Below are positions 17,788-29,202 of a stretch of 61,427 nt of DNA, piece by piece. The stretch lies in assembly GCA_903906135.1 (NCBI GenBank), contig CAIVJE010000039.1, forward strand, positions 1-61,427. Direction: 5' to 3'. Each line of letters opens with the position of its first letter. Positions within the stretch are counted from its first letter, which is position 1. A program made the position numbers and the translations under genes. A model generated the notes under the pieces. That model made no database searches and was not told the origin of the DNA. It saw nothing but the letters and a program-made list of their open reading frames with translations. The DNA is from an uncultured Verrucomicrobiota bacterium. Its GTDB lineage: Bacteria; Verrucomicrobiota; Verrucomicrobiia; Opitutales; Opitutaceae.

Positions 17788-19485
17788 ATGAGAAAGAAAA
17801 TTATGTTCTACCCCCTATCGCTACTCAACGGCTCGGGTTATTGTCAGAATTTACTTCACCGCCCCGCTTGGCTGCGAGTCTTGATTTTTGCCGTGCTTGG
17901 TGGGGGGCTTAATTTTGCTCTCGCGGAGCCCACCAATCCGCCCCCCGCGCCCGGCTTGGTGGGGCCGATCTTTAACCAAGATAGCAGTGATTTCTTTTTT
18001 GAGCGTTCACGCGAAGAGATGAGCGGAGAGTTGGTGGATGCTTACATCGACCAACTCGCGCAGGATGGGGTGCAGACCTTTGTTTCTTGCGTTAACGCCA
18101 TGCGTACGAATTACGCAAGCCGGGTGTGGGAGTCGGACTGGACCGGATACGATGAGGCGGGTCCCGACAATCAACCGATTTTGCGCTATTTAGCCCCAGG
18201 GGCCATTGTCCCGACGCGCCGCCGCTTGGACTCCGCTAAGCGCTTAGCCGATCTGGGCGTCAATTTTCATCAACGAGCCTTGGCGCGTTGTCGCCAATTA
18301 GGGGTGGGGGCTTGGGTGAGCGTGCGAATGAATGACGTTCACGACTCCACGTTGGAGGATGCTCCGCTGTTGAGCAGTTTTTTTAAAGCGCAACGGGCGG
18401 CGGGTCAGTTGCGGGCGCCTCATCGCAATGCGTCCTGGACTGATCGGGCGCTCGATTGGGAGCGGCCGGATGTTCAGGAGCACTATTTCAAGTTAGTCTG
18501 TGAACAATTAGAAACCCTCGATCTAGATGGGCTGGAATTAGACTGGATGCGCTTTGTCTATCATTTCCGTCCAGGGCATGAATTGGCCGGCGGGCGCAGC
18601 GTCACGGCTTGGCTCCAACGGGTGCGCGCCGAATGCGCTCGCGCGGCGGTGCGCCTTGGGCATCCCGTGCGTTTGAGTGTGCGCGTGCCCTCGCGGCCGG
18701 AGACGGCGCGGCGGTGCGGTCTCGACGCCGTGGCGTGGGCGCAGGCCGGCCTAATCGACTTAATCGTGGCGACCCCTTTTTGGGCCACGGCGGAATTTGA
18801 TCTGCCAACGGTCGAGTGGAAACGTTTGCTCGCGGGCACGGGGGTTTCGCTAGCCGGCGGTTTGGAGATTCGCTACCAACCCGTCCCCAATGGCAAAGCC
18901 GCTACCATGACGCCAGAATTGGCGGCCGGCGCGGCGATGGCGTTGCTGCACCAAGGCGCGGATTACGTTTATTTATTTAATTATTTTCCGGGTCGGCCGG
19001 GCTCCAATAAAGTCTGGTCGGGCGATTTGTATCGGACTTGGGGAGCGGAGCGCTACCGCGCATTCGTGCAGGCGCTGAGCACTAGCAAAAAACTTGAACC
19101 ACTCGCGCGCACGCATGCGGTGACGTATCGCGATATCCGCGCTCCCGGGGATCCCACTGAATTTACACTCCCCGGGACGGATCCGCGCAAAGATATGCCC
19201 TGGCCTTCTGGCTGTGCCATTCGCTTGCCCACCGGCCCGCAGCCAGTCGGCCGCGCCGTTAAATTAATGATTGAATTTGCGCCGGGGACGACGGCACCGG
19301 AAAAATTAAATGTCTATGTGAATAGCGTGAAATTTACCGCGCAGCCTAGCCCCGCTGGTTTAGAATATACCTATGTCATCCCGAGCCCTGCGATGCAGGA
19401 TGAGGCGCAGGTTATCGAGATCACTGGCGACCAAGGGGCGCTGTTCAGTGTGCTGCGCCTAGAAATGGCCATCGCCGCGCAGTGA
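17788..19485 (+). CDS. Secreted TIM-barrel glycoside-hydrolase-like protein
   Basis: The 565 residues begin with a long signal region whose hydrophobic core is at about 30-46 ('VLIFAVLGGGLNFALA'). The central part alternates strands and helices like a TIM barrel. 'LGVGAWVSVRMNDVHDS' near residue 175 and 'LDLDGLELDWMRF' near residue 250 resemble the strand ends of glycosyl-hydrolase-like families (GHL10 style), where acidic residues act in catalysis. The last 100 residues look like a beta-sandwich, possibly for carbohydrate binding. Substrate is unknown and no carbohydrate genes flank it. Start at ATG 17788 is the first in frame; Met6 (17803) would shorten the signal slightly. Confidence 0.6.
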   Translation: MRKKIMFYPLSLLNGSGYCQNLLHRPAWLRVLIFAVLGGGLNFALAEPTNPPPAPGLVGPIFNQDSSDFFFERSREEMSGELVDAYIDQLAQDGVQTFVSCVNAMRTNYASRVWESDWTGYDEAGPDNQPILRYLAPGAIVPTRRRLDSAKRLADLGVNFHQRALARCRQLGVGAWVSVRMNDVHDSTLEDAPLLSSFFKAQRAAGQLRAPHRNASWTDRALDWERPDVQEHYFKLVCEQLETLDLDGLELDWMRFVYHFRPGHELAGGRSVTAWLQRVRAECARAAVRLGHPVRLSVRVPSRPETARRCGLDAVAWAQAGLIDLIVATPFWATAEFDLPTVEWKRLLAGTGVSLAGGLEIRYQPVPNGKAATMTPELAAGAAMALLHQGADYVYLFNYFPGRPGSNKVWSGDLYRTWGAERYRAFVQALSTSKKLEPLARTHAVTYRDIRAPGDPTEFTLPGTDPRKDMPWPSGCAIRLPTGPQPVGRAVKLMIEFAPGTTAPEKLNVYVNSVKFTAQPSPAGLEYTYVIPSPAMQDEAQVIEITGDQGALFSVLRLEMAIAAQ

Positions 19486-19500
19486 GCCTGACAAATGCAT

Positions 19501-19527
19501 TTGGTGGCGGGGGCTTTCGTGTATAAT
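19501..19527 (+). promoter_or_regulatory. Possible promoter for ruvC
   Basis: A perfect TATAAT occurs at 19522-19527, fourteen bases before the ruvC ATG, with TTGGTG at 19501-19506 upstream. The 15-base spacer is shorter than ideal, so this is a tentative call. Confidence 0.4.
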
Positions 19528-19540
19528 TCGAACTTAAAAT

Positions 19541-20119
19541 ATGGCGCGAACTTCAGTCCGACAACTTTGGAAGGCGAAACTCGAAGGTAAAATTGCGCCG
19601 GCCGCTTGGCCGGAGGCGCCGACGCTGACGCGCTCCGCTTTTCAAGGTCGGGTGCTGGGCATCGATCCCAGTTTGCGGGGTACCGGGTTGGCCTTGCTCG
19701 AGTTTAGTCTGGGCCGGTCCCCGGTGATGTTGCGCTGCCAAACAGTTAAGCTGCCCGCGAAGCATTCGATGGCGCAATGTTTGGGGGAGATTCACCGAGC
19801 GGTCGCTCTCTTTGTGGCGGATTTTGATCCCGTGCACGTCGCGCTAGAGCAGACGATCTATGTGCAAAATTTTCAGACCGCCCAGATTTTAGGGGCCGCG
19901 CGCGGGGCGGCAATTTCGGCCGCGGCTTTGCGGGAGAAAGAAGTTTTTGAATATGCGCCTTTGCGCGTTAAACAGGCTGTCACAGGAATGGGCCGTGCGA
20001 GTAAGGAGCAGATGGCGCGGACGGTGATGGCGATGCTGGGGCATGGTCGCACGCTCGCTTTCGATGAAGCCGATGCGGCCGGGGTGGCCTTGTGTCATGC
20101 CTTTACTTGGCGGGCTTAA
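19541..20119 (+). CDS. ruvC: Holliday junction resolvase RuvC
   Basis: RuvC cuts Holliday junctions symmetrically, together with RuvAB. Four catalytic acids are recognisable: Asp42 in 'VLGIDPSLRGTG', Glu in 'VALEQTIYVQN' near residue 107, and two Asp in 'FDEADAAGVALCHA' near 176-179. The protein of 192 residues is longer than usual because about 35 residues precede the first strand; that extension is basic then Pro/Ala-rich. The ATG follows a good TATAAT-like box, so the extension is probably real. It converges with the YoaK gene, leaving a nine-base gap, and is not adjacent to ruvA or ruvB. Confidence 0.93.
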   Translation: MARTSVRQLWKAKLEGKIAPAAWPEAPTLTRSAFQGRVLGIDPSLRGTGLALLEFSLGRSPVMLRCQTVKLPAKHSMAQCLGEIHRAVALFVADFDPVHVALEQTIYVQNFQTAQILGAARGAAISAAALREKEVFEYAPLRVKQAVTGMGRASKEQMARTVMAMLGHGRTLAFDEADAAGVALCHAFTWRA

Positions 20120-20128
20120 CGTACCGCT

Positions 20129-20815
20129 TTACGCCGCTGGTGATTTATCGTGGCGCTCGAAGTGTTTGATGATCGTATAACCAACTCCGGTGATGCCGCT
20201 CAAGCTCGCGGGGAATAGTAAGGTGTTATAACCGTAGTGTTCATAGCTGATCGCGCCACCAACTCCGCCGATAAAGAAGCCGATGAAAAGCACCCCATAG
20301 AGGCGAAAGTTGAACCAATCAACCGTCGCGCCTCGGAAAAAATGGCCGCAGGCTATGCCGAGATCCGTTACCATCCCCGTCATGTGCGTGGTGCGCATCG
20401 TCGAGCCGCTGTAGTTAGAGACCATCGCATTCTGGAGTCCGCAGGCGAGCGCGGCAAAATAATCGCCGGCGCTGACGCCATGATTTAGAAAATAAAGGGC
20501 GGTAAATAATGCGAGTGATTCCAGCGAGAGCGTCACTCCATAACGTCGACCAAGGCGGAGGCGACCTTGGCTGATAATCGCGCCGCTGAATACACAACCG
20601 AGAAAAAATGCCGCTAAAATAGCGAGTGCATGAAAAGCTACCCCATAATGGGCGCGCCCTAGTTCCATGCCGAGCACGGTGACAGTCCCGGTGACATGGC
20701 TAAGCGCCTGATGCTGCAGTCCGAGAAAACCCACCGTGTTGATACTGCCGGCCGTTAAGGTGAGGGTGAAGCCTCCGAGATAAACCCAAGCGGGGGTCGT
20801 ATGCGCGCGAAGCAT
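20129..20815 (-). CDS. YoaK (DUF1275) family membrane protein
   Basis: This is a 228-residue protein with about six membrane helices. 'TLTAGSINTVGFLGL' near residue 20, 'HVTGTVTVLG' near residue 40 and 'GLQNAMVSNYSGSTMRTTHMTGMVTDLG' near residue 125 are the recognised repeats of the DUF1275/YoaK family. The biochemical role of this family is not known; transport has been suggested. The start at 20815 gives a short cytoplasmic tail before the first helix. It is flanked by convergent ruvC and by a 280-base gap before the histidine kinase gene. No regulatory signal was seen. Confidence 0.88.
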   Translation of the reverse strand: MLRAHTTPAWVYLGGFTLTLTAGSINTVGFLGLQHQALSHVTGTVTVLGMELGRAHYGVAFHALAILAAFFLGCVFSGAIISQGRLRLGRRYGVTLSLESLALFTALYFLNHGVSAGDYFAALACGLQNAMVSNYSGSTMRTTHMTGMVTDLGIACGHFFRGATVDWFNFRLYGVLFIGFFIGGVGGAISYEHYGYNTLLFPASLSGITGVGYTIIKHFERHDKSPAA

Positions 20816-21095
20816 CGTCTAGGCCGAGGCTGGATTGGTCCGCTTCCGGCTGTCCGGTTGCGACCAGAGGATCAACGTGCGGAGTTTGCATTTAAATCCC
20901 GGGCTTAACCTAGACTTCAAGGGCTCAGGAAATTTCACGACAGGAAAGGCATGGGTAACTGTTTTTTGCAATCTAGGTAGAATGCATTCAGTAATTAATG
21001 ACCGTCTGCCTAGTCGCCTCCACAGTTTTATTTTGGGTCAGTAAGCAACTCGGTTAACCTTGGCTGAGATTAACCGCCGAGCTCGGCGCCTGGCT

Positions 21096-23768
21096 TCACT
21101 TGCCGAGGACTGAGCGCAGGCTTTTCCCGAGGTCACCCACTCGGTAGGGCTTGGTTAAGTAGTCGCAGAAGCCTAAGTCGAGATACTGGCGGCGCATGTC
21201 ATCATTGTCGTACCCGCTGGTCACAATCGCACAAACTTGGGGGTCGAGTTCGCGCAGCAGTTTGAAGGTCTCTTCTCCGCCCATCCCTCCGATGATCGTG
21301 AGGTCCATGATGACGGTGTCGTACGGCCGGCCGATATTGAGATAGCGTTTATAGAATTGGAGGGCTTCCTCGCCGTTTTTGGCGAGGTCAGTTTTGTAGC
21401 CGAGACTCGCGAGCATCCCACTGGTAAGTTCACAGATTTGGGGATCATCATCCATGAAAAGAATGCGGCCGGTGCCAAAGCGCAGACTCGGCGCGCGGCG
21501 CGCTTCAATTTCCTCTGGTTTATCCGCTTGGGGGAGGTAGACGGTGAAGGCTGTACCGACGCCCACTTCTGATTGGACGCTGATCTGCCCATTGTGCTGC
21601 TTGATATTGGCCAAAACTGTCGCGAGCCCGAGGCCCGTGCCCGTTTTTTTGGTCGTAAAAAAAGTGTCGTAAATATTAGCGAGATGCTCGGGCTTGATGC
21701 CGCCGCCATTGTCCCGCACTTCGATGGCGACGTAGGTATCGGCCGGCAGCGGCGGGACTTCGCCTTCCGCCAGCTTGACGTTTTTTGCCCTGATCCAAAT
21801 GCCGCCGCGACCCGTGGTCATGGACTGGATCGCGTTGATGATTAAATTTTGAAAAACCTGCAGGATCTGTCCGCGATCAACGCAAATAGCGCTGAGATCG
21901 GGTTCGATCTGCAGATCAAAGTTCACGGTCGAACCGGCGGCCGCGAGGCGGATGCTATCCTGCAGGAGATCCGCGGGCTTGATTACTTGGCGCACGGTGG
22001 TCCCGCCTTTAGCAAAAGTGAGCAGTTGTTTGCTGAGACTTTTTGCCGCCAGGCAAGCGCGCTCACTATTTTCCAGGCCGGCGGGGTCCCGCGCATCCTT
22101 GGCCATCGAAATTCCGCCCAGAATAGTGGTGAGTAAATTATTAAAGTCGTGCGCGATGCCTCCCGCGAGTTGACCGAGTGATTCAAAGCGGTTGGCGCGT
22201 ACGAGTTCTTCCGGGGTCAGGGTCATCTCGTCGGGATTGCGGAAAACGACGACCGTCCCGATCGCGCGGCCCACTTCGTTAATCACGGCACGGGTACTGA
22301 AAGCGATCGGCACGGCCGGGGCGGCGCCGTGGTCGATGGAAAATTCAGTATTGAGGGTGGTGGCTTCGCCGGTGGTGAGCGCTTTCGCAATCGGGCTTTC
22401 CCCCGGTTGTCCGCTGAGACGATGGGTGAGGCGAAAAAATTCACCCGAGGGTTGTCCGATAATTTCTTCGGCGGTGCCGCCGAGGAATTTTTCTGCTTGG
22501 GCGTTGATGAAAATAATTCGCCCAGTGGCATCAGTCAGCAGCACCGCTTCCTGCATTTCTCCTAAGAGAGTCGCGAGATGGGCGGCGGGTAGTTCTGGGC
22601 TGGGCTCAGTCGATCGCGCAGTTGGGGTGGACCCTTCTGGCATAGGCGCAATGAAGCCCAGCACGCGTTGGAGTTCCTTCCGGCGGGAGATGTGCCGAAC
22701 GATGCCCGCGTGGACTAAGAGCTCGCGCCCATCGTGGTGGCGCAGACGCAAATTATCGAAATAGGCTATCTGATTGGGATGCTGGGCGAGAAAATAGGCG
22801 GGCAGTCCCCCGGCGGTTTCATCCATGGGCAGCGCGCGCAAAAAAGATTCGAGCGTATCAGGTAGCTCATTCTCCGCATAACCGAGTTGGGCGCGAAAAC
22901 CGGCGGAGAGCCAGGCGAGCCCTTGAGAAAAATTAAGGTCAAACACGCCGAGGCGTCCGCGGTCGGCAATTTCGAGCAACCGTTCTTCCGCTCGTAGAGT
23001 GGTTTCTTCTACTTCCTTGCGCTCGCTGATATCGAGATGCGCGCCGATCACACGTTGCAGCGCTCCATTCGGTCCGTAAATCTGCATGCCGACGCTTTGC
23101 AGCCACACGTAGTAACCCGACGCATGCTTCATGCGGAATTCGAGGGCGAATTGCCGCGAGCCGGTGGCGCCGCCTCGACCTTGCCGATCGGGCGCCGCGG
23201 CGGAGTCATCGGGGTGAATTAGGGTTAGCCAAGTTTCATAGGTGTTGGGCAGCGCCGCGTCGGGGTATCCCAGTAAGCGTTTCCAGGTGGGCGAATAATA
23301 AACCTCTTGCTTTAGGAAATTGAGATCAAAGAAACCCAGCGGGCTGCGATCATTGAGTTGCGCGAGAAAATTATCGGGCACGGGGGCCGGCGTGGCCACG
23401 TTCGGCCGCGGGGGAGGCGTGATCGCTGGGCGATTAAGCAGGGCGAGATAGCGCCGGGGCTCATCACTGATTTTTTCGAGGCATAACCAGACGGCAAAAG
23501 CGGGGGCCTCGGTCGGTTGGATTTTCAGTTCCAGGGCTTGGGTTTGCGCGGCGGTCAGGACCACTTCCCATTGTAAGGCGATCCCGTCCGCTCCCTGGGT
23601 CGTCATTTCAAAGCTGAAAAGCGTGGGAAGGAACGCATTGACCGGCGGGGTGGCCGTGCCGGCCCAAAGTTCGCGCGCTGACGCATTGGCAATTTCCACG
23701 CGCCCATCAGCCGCGAGCACCAGCACCGCGGTGGCCAGTTCAGCGGTCGTGGGGCGATGAGTGAGCAT
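21096..23768 (-). CDS. Soluble PAS-domain hybrid sensor histidine kinase with receiver domain
   Basis: This 890-residue protein lacks membrane segments, so it should sense an internal signal. There are PAS-like domains at the N-terminus (1-110), near 135-250 and 260-370, and at about 390-510 ('AVLLTDATGRIIFINAQAEKF'). The phospho-acceptor helix contains 'GGIAHDFNNLL' with His near 540. The ATPase domain shows 'IEVRDNGGGI' and 'GTGLGLATV'. The C-terminal receiver domain has 'FMDDDPQICE' and the phospho-acceptor Asp near 822 in 'VIMDLTI', with Lys in 'YLTKPYR'. It starts 14 bases after hemH on the same strand, so the pair is probably co-transcribed. The output partner is not encoded nearby. Confidence 0.9.
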   Translation of the reverse strand: MLTHRPTTAELATAVLVLAADGRVEIANASARELWAGTATPPVNAFLPTLFSFEMTTQGADGIALQWEVVLTAAQTQALELKIQPTEAPAFAVWLCLEKISDEPRRYLALLNRPAITPPPRPNVATPAPVPDNFLAQLNDRSPLGFFDLNFLKQEVYYSPTWKRLLGYPDAALPNTYETWLTLIHPDDSAAAPDRQGRGGATGSRQFALEFRMKHASGYYVWLQSVGMQIYGPNGALQRVIGAHLDISERKEVEETTLRAEERLLEIADRGRLGVFDLNFSQGLAWLSAGFRAQLGYAENELPDTLESFLRALPMDETAGGLPAYFLAQHPNQIAYFDNLRLRHHDGRELLVHAGIVRHISRRKELQRVLGFIAPMPEGSTPTARSTEPSPELPAAHLATLLGEMQEAVLLTDATGRIIFINAQAEKFLGGTAEEIIGQPSGEFFRLTHRLSGQPGESPIAKALTTGEATTLNTEFSIDHGAAPAVPIAFSTRAVINEVGRAIGTVVVFRNPDEMTLTPEELVRANRFESLGQLAGGIAHDFNNLLTTILGGISMAKDARDPAGLENSERACLAAKSLSKQLLTFAKGGTTVRQVIKPADLLQDSIRLAAAGSTVNFDLQIEPDLSAICVDRGQILQVFQNLIINAIQSMTTGRGGIWIRAKNVKLAEGEVPPLPADTYVAIEVRDNGGGIKPEHLANIYDTFFTTKKTGTGLGLATVLANIKQHNGQISVQSEVGVGTAFTVYLPQADKPEEIEARRAPSLRFGTGRILFMDDDPQICELTSGMLASLGYKTDLAKNGEEALQFYKRYLNIGRPYDTVIMDLTIIGGMGGEETFKLLRELDPQVCAIVTSGYDNDDMRRQYLDLGFCDYLTKPYRVGDLGKSLRSVLGK

Positions 23769-23782
23769 GGACTGGCCGAGTA

Positions 23783-24844
23783 TTAGACCGAGCGCGGCGC
23801 GAGCTGGGCAGCGCTCAGCGGTTGGCCTTGGGCCCAGCGGCGCACCCGTTGCTCGAGAAAATCAATCCAAACCGGCTGGTCATTGAGGCAGGGGATATGC
23901 TGAAAAGATTCGCCGCCGGCTGCCTTGAAGTCTTCGGCGCCTTCCATGCGAATCTCTTCGAGCGTCTCCAGACAATCGGTCACAAATGCGGGCGTAATAA
24001 CAATCAGACGTTTTTTCCCCTCGCGCGGCAGGCGCTCGAATTCAAAATCCGTGTACGGCGAAATCCATGGTTCACCCGCGATGCGTGATTGGAAGGAGAT
24101 CGACCATTTTTTGGCGTCGAGCCCTGCGCGGTGAACAAATTCGTGGGTGGTGCGGGTGACTTGCGCTTTGTAGCAGGTGGCGTGGGCGGGACTGCAGGTG
24201 GTGCAACAGTCGGGCACGATTTGACAATGGGCGTGCGAGGAGTCGGCCTTGGTTAGGTGCCGGACAGGAATCCCGTGGTAGCTGAAAAGTAGATGGTCGT
24301 GCGGCTGGCTAAAATAGGGGCGGGCGCTTTCGACCAGTGCGTGAATGTAATCCTCGTCCGCATAGTAGGGGAGGACAGATTCAATTTTCATGGCGGGGGC
24401 AATTTTAGCCGCCTCGCGGTATACTTTGGCGACGACCGTTTCCCAGCTCGACATTGCATAATGCGGGTACTGCGGAAAGAGCAGGAGCCGATCTACGCCT
24501 TGCGCGGCTAAGCGGGTCAGCGCGTCTGCGATTGAGGGGCGGCCATAATTCATCGCTAGTTCTATCGGTAGCTCGACCCGCGCTTGGAGCTTGGCCTGCG
24601 CGTGCTGACTGGTGACCACCAAGGGGGAGCCTTCCGCGGTCCAGACTTGCTCATAGGCATGCGCCGATTTTTTCGCGCGGAACGGAATGATGATGCCATT
24701 GACCAGCAGCCAGCGCCCGGGCTGGGCGGGGCGATCAATGACGCGCTCATCGCCCAGAAATTCCCGAAGGTAACGCTTCACATCCGGGACGGAGGTGGAA
24801 TCAGGGGAGCCGAGGTTAAGGAGGAGGACAGCCTGCTTGAACAT
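23783..24844 (-). CDS. hemH: Ferrochelatase, cysteine-rich form
   Basis: This enzyme inserts Fe(II) into protoporphyrin (or coproporphyrin) in the last stage of heme synthesis. Family blocks are 'AVLLLNLGSPDS' at the start, 'FPQYPHYAMSSWETV' near residue 130, the catalytic His in 'LFSYHGIPVRH' near 195, 'SFQSRIAGEPWISPYTD' near 260, and 'VITPAFVTDCLETLEEI' near 290. I start at ATG 24844, giving 353 residues; the longer ORF has an unrelated N-terminus. Oddity: the segment just after the catalytic His carries clustered Cys residues ('HCQIVPDCCTTCSPAHATCYK'-like), resembling the internal Cys motif of some ferrochelatases suspected to hold a [2Fe-2S] cluster. hemB is also in this window, but not adjacent. 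Confidence 0.95.
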   Translation of the reverse strand: MFKQAVLLLNLGSPDSTSVPDVKRYLREFLGDERVIDRPAQPGRWLLVNGIIIPFRAKKSAHAYEQVWTAEGSPLVVTSQHAQAKLQARVELPIELAMNYGRPSIADALTRLAAQGVDRLLLFPQYPHYAMSSWETVVAKVYREAAKIAPAMKIESVLPYYADEDYIHALVESARPYFSQPHDHLLFSYHGIPVRHLTKADSSHAHCQIVPDCCTTCSPAHATCYKAQVTRTTHEFVHRAGLDAKKWSISFQSRIAGEPWISPYTDFEFERLPREGKKRLIVITPAFVTDCLETLEEIRMEGAEDFKAAGGESFQHIPCLNDQPVWIDFLEQRVRRWAQGQPLSAAQLAPRSV

Positions 24845-24935
24845 GGTTCTTAAAGGGTCATTTTCGTGCCGAATGTCAATCGACGGAGTAGCATTTTTGA
24901 TTGCTCGAAGTGAAAGTAAATCGGACAACAACCGC

Positions 24936-26528
24936 ATGACTGCGTTGCGTGCTCCTGTCTTGCTGATTATCCGCGATGGCTGGGGCCAAAATCCTCATCC
25001 CGAGCAAAGTAAATTTAATGCAGTGCATTTGGCGCAGAAACCCTGCGATGACCAGCTGCAGGCCCACTATCCTCGCACCTTAGTGGCCGCGAGTGGATTG
25101 GATGTGGGTTTGCCTGATGGCCAGATGGGCAATTCGGAAGTGGGACATGAAAACATCGGCGCGGGGCGCATCGTTGATCAGGAATTGGTGCGGTTGAATA
25201 AATTATTTTCCGAGAAGCAACTCGCGCAGAATCCCGTCTGGCGTGCCGCCGTCGCGCGGGTGCAAGCAGCGCCCTCGGCGAAACTCCACTTAATGGGCAT
25301 CGTTTCTGATGGTGGCGTCCATGGTATGCTGGAGCACCTCTACGGGATTTTGCGCCAGGCGAAAGCGGATGGGCTGACGTCAGCCCAGGTGTTTATTCAC
25401 GCTTTTACCGATGGCCGCGATACGCCGCCGCAGAGCGGGCTCGGCTATATTCAGCAGCTGGAAGTTAAATTGCGGGAGATCGGCCTCGGGCAGATCGCGA
25501 CAGTGTGCGGCCGCTTCTGGGCCATGGATCGCGACAACCGCTGGGAGCGCGTGCAAAAAGCTTATGATCTGCTGACCGGGCGTCAGGCGATGGCGACGGC
25601 CCGCAGCGCGGAAGCGGCCATGGCTAATTATTACGCACATCCACTCAGCCCGACGCAACAAGGCGATGAATTTGTGCCCGCCACCTGGCTGGTGGACGCC
25701 GCCGGCCGACCGCTCGCCACCATCGGCGATGGTGATGCGGTGCTTTTTTATAATTATCGCGGGGATCGTCCGCGGGAGATCACGAAGGCTTTTGTCCTCG
25801 ATGATTTTAAAGAATTTCCCCGTGGGAAGAAGCTCGATCTCTATTACGCCACAATGACTGAGTATGAGGCTGGCTTGCCGGTTCAGGTGATCTCGGGTAA
25901 GCCGGCGGCTTTAAAAAATATCCTAGCCCAAGTGGTGAGTGACGCGGGCATCGGGCAATTTCGCTGCGCGGAGACCGAAAAGAATCCGCACGTTACTTTT
26001 TTCTTTAACAACTATCGCGCCACCCCGTTTCCGGGCGAGGATCGCGCTTGTCCGGCCAGTCCCAAGGTTCCGACTTATGATCTGCAGCCTGAAATGTCTG
26101 CGGCCGAGGTGACCGCCGCCGCCGAAGCAGCGATCCTTTCTGGTCAATACGGTCTCATCGTCGTTAATTACGCTAATCCCGACATGGTCGGCCACACCGG
26201 CTCGCTGCCGGCGGCGATCAAGGCCTGTGAAGCAACTGATCGCGGGGTGGGGATCTTACTTGCCGCCCTGGCTAAGATGAAGGGTCAAGCGGTGATTCTG
26301 GCCGATCACGGCAATGCTGAGCAGATGTGGGATCCGATTAATAACGGACCCCATACTGCGCACACGCTTAACCTGGTTGAAGTTTTCGTCGTCGGCGCAG
26401 GGTTGCTCGCCGGAGAGACCAAGATGCGGTCCGGCGGTCGCTTGGCCGACATTGCGCCCACGGTTCTCCAACTTATGGGGTTGCCCAAACCCGTCGAGAT
26501 GACCGGCCAGAGCTTGATTTTAGGTTAA
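24936..26528 (+). CDS. gpmI: 2,3-bisphosphoglycerate-independent phosphoglycerate mutase
   Basis: This enzyme interconverts 3- and 2-phosphoglycerate in glycolysis using two Mn ions and a phosphoserine intermediate. The first metal Asp14 lies in 'LIIRDGWG', the catalytic Ser67 in 'GQMGNSEVGHENIGAGR', and later metal-ligand blocks are 'NPDMVGHTG' near residue 415 and 'ILADHGNAEQM' near 455. I choose ATG 24936 ('MTALRAPVLLIIRDGWG'), which gives 530 residues, close to family length; the longer ORF overlaps the divergent hemH start. It is divergent from hemH with 91 bases between starts. Weak terminator-like sequence follows within 160 bases. Confidence 0.96.
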   Translation: MTALRAPVLLIIRDGWGQNPHPEQSKFNAVHLAQKPCDDQLQAHYPRTLVAASGLDVGLPDGQMGNSEVGHENIGAGRIVDQELVRLNKLFSEKQLAQNPVWRAAVARVQAAPSAKLHLMGIVSDGGVHGMLEHLYGILRQAKADGLTSAQVFIHAFTDGRDTPPQSGLGYIQQLEVKLREIGLGQIATVCGRFWAMDRDNRWERVQKAYDLLTGRQAMATARSAEAAMANYYAHPLSPTQQGDEFVPATWLVDAAGRPLATIGDGDAVLFYNYRGDRPREITKAFVLDDFKEFPRGKKLDLYYATMTEYEAGLPVQVISGKPAALKNILAQVVSDAGIGQFRCAETEKNPHVTFFFNNYRATPFPGEDRACPASPKVPTYDLQPEMSAAEVTAAAEAAILSGQYGLIVVNYANPDMVGHTGSLPAAIKACEATDRGVGILLAALAKMKGQAVILADHGNAEQMWDPINNGPHTAHTLNLVEVFVVGAGLLAGETKMRSGGRLADIAPTVLQLMGLPKPVEMTGQSLILG

Positions 26529-26654
26529 TCGCTCGCGGTTAGCCAAGGGCCAGCGTGGCGGTTTTTTCTGGAACTACCGGCGATGATGCGGGTGATCTCG
26601 ATGCGTTAGGCTTGGTCTAATAAGATTAATTTAGCGGAGACCTCTCTAGTGGGT

Positions 26655-26690
26655 AAAAAATAGCCGAAGACTTGGGGCTTTTTTTAGGCC
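26655..26690 (+). terminator. Weak terminator-like element in the gpmI-aspS gap
   Basis: AGCC and GGCT arms with a ten-base loop are followed by seven T, and an A tract precedes the first arm. The stem is short, so termination is uncertain. The rest of the 273-base gap between gpmI and aspS shows no ORF or other clear signal. Confidence 0.3.
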
Positions 26691-26801
26691 CGATTAGCTG
26701 AGTGGGGAGGGGGGATTTGAAGCGCCCCGTCGCGTGTCATAGGGGGTTAAATTCTGATTGCCCCGATTGAGGACGGGCCGTTTGTTTGCGTGTTCTGCCC
26801 T

Positions 26802-28972
<2,171 letters not shown>

Positions 28973-29001
28973 AAATTATTAGCCACCCGCTTTCGGCGAG
29001 C

Positions 29002-29031
29002 GCCGGTCACTCGATGAGGACCGGCTTTTTT
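29002..29031 (+). terminator. Intrinsic terminator after glnB
   Basis: Perfect seven-base arms GCCGGTC and GACCGGC around a ten-base loop are followed directly by six T. It separates glnB from amtB. Confidence 0.9.
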
Positions 29032-29202
29032 ATGCCCCGTCTGCCCGTGGGGCGTATGCGCGGGCGATCTAACGCTGACCCGGTCGCCTGACCGGTTAAA
29101 TGGCTGGGCCGAGGCCTAGGAGTCTTCTCCGGTGTCCATGGTTAAGGTATCGGGCCCGTGGATTTTAAGAAATTACGACGCTCGGCATATATTTTTTATG
29201 CA

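Noticed and set aside
21051-21076. CGGTTAA/TTAACCG inverted repeat downstream of the histidine kinase gene
   Set aside because: Long loop and no T tract on the relevant strand, so not listed as a terminator.
24795-24935. Longer gpmI start
   Set aside because: The extension overlaps the divergent hemH start and has no family resemblance; Met48 opens on the canonical LLIIRDGWG.
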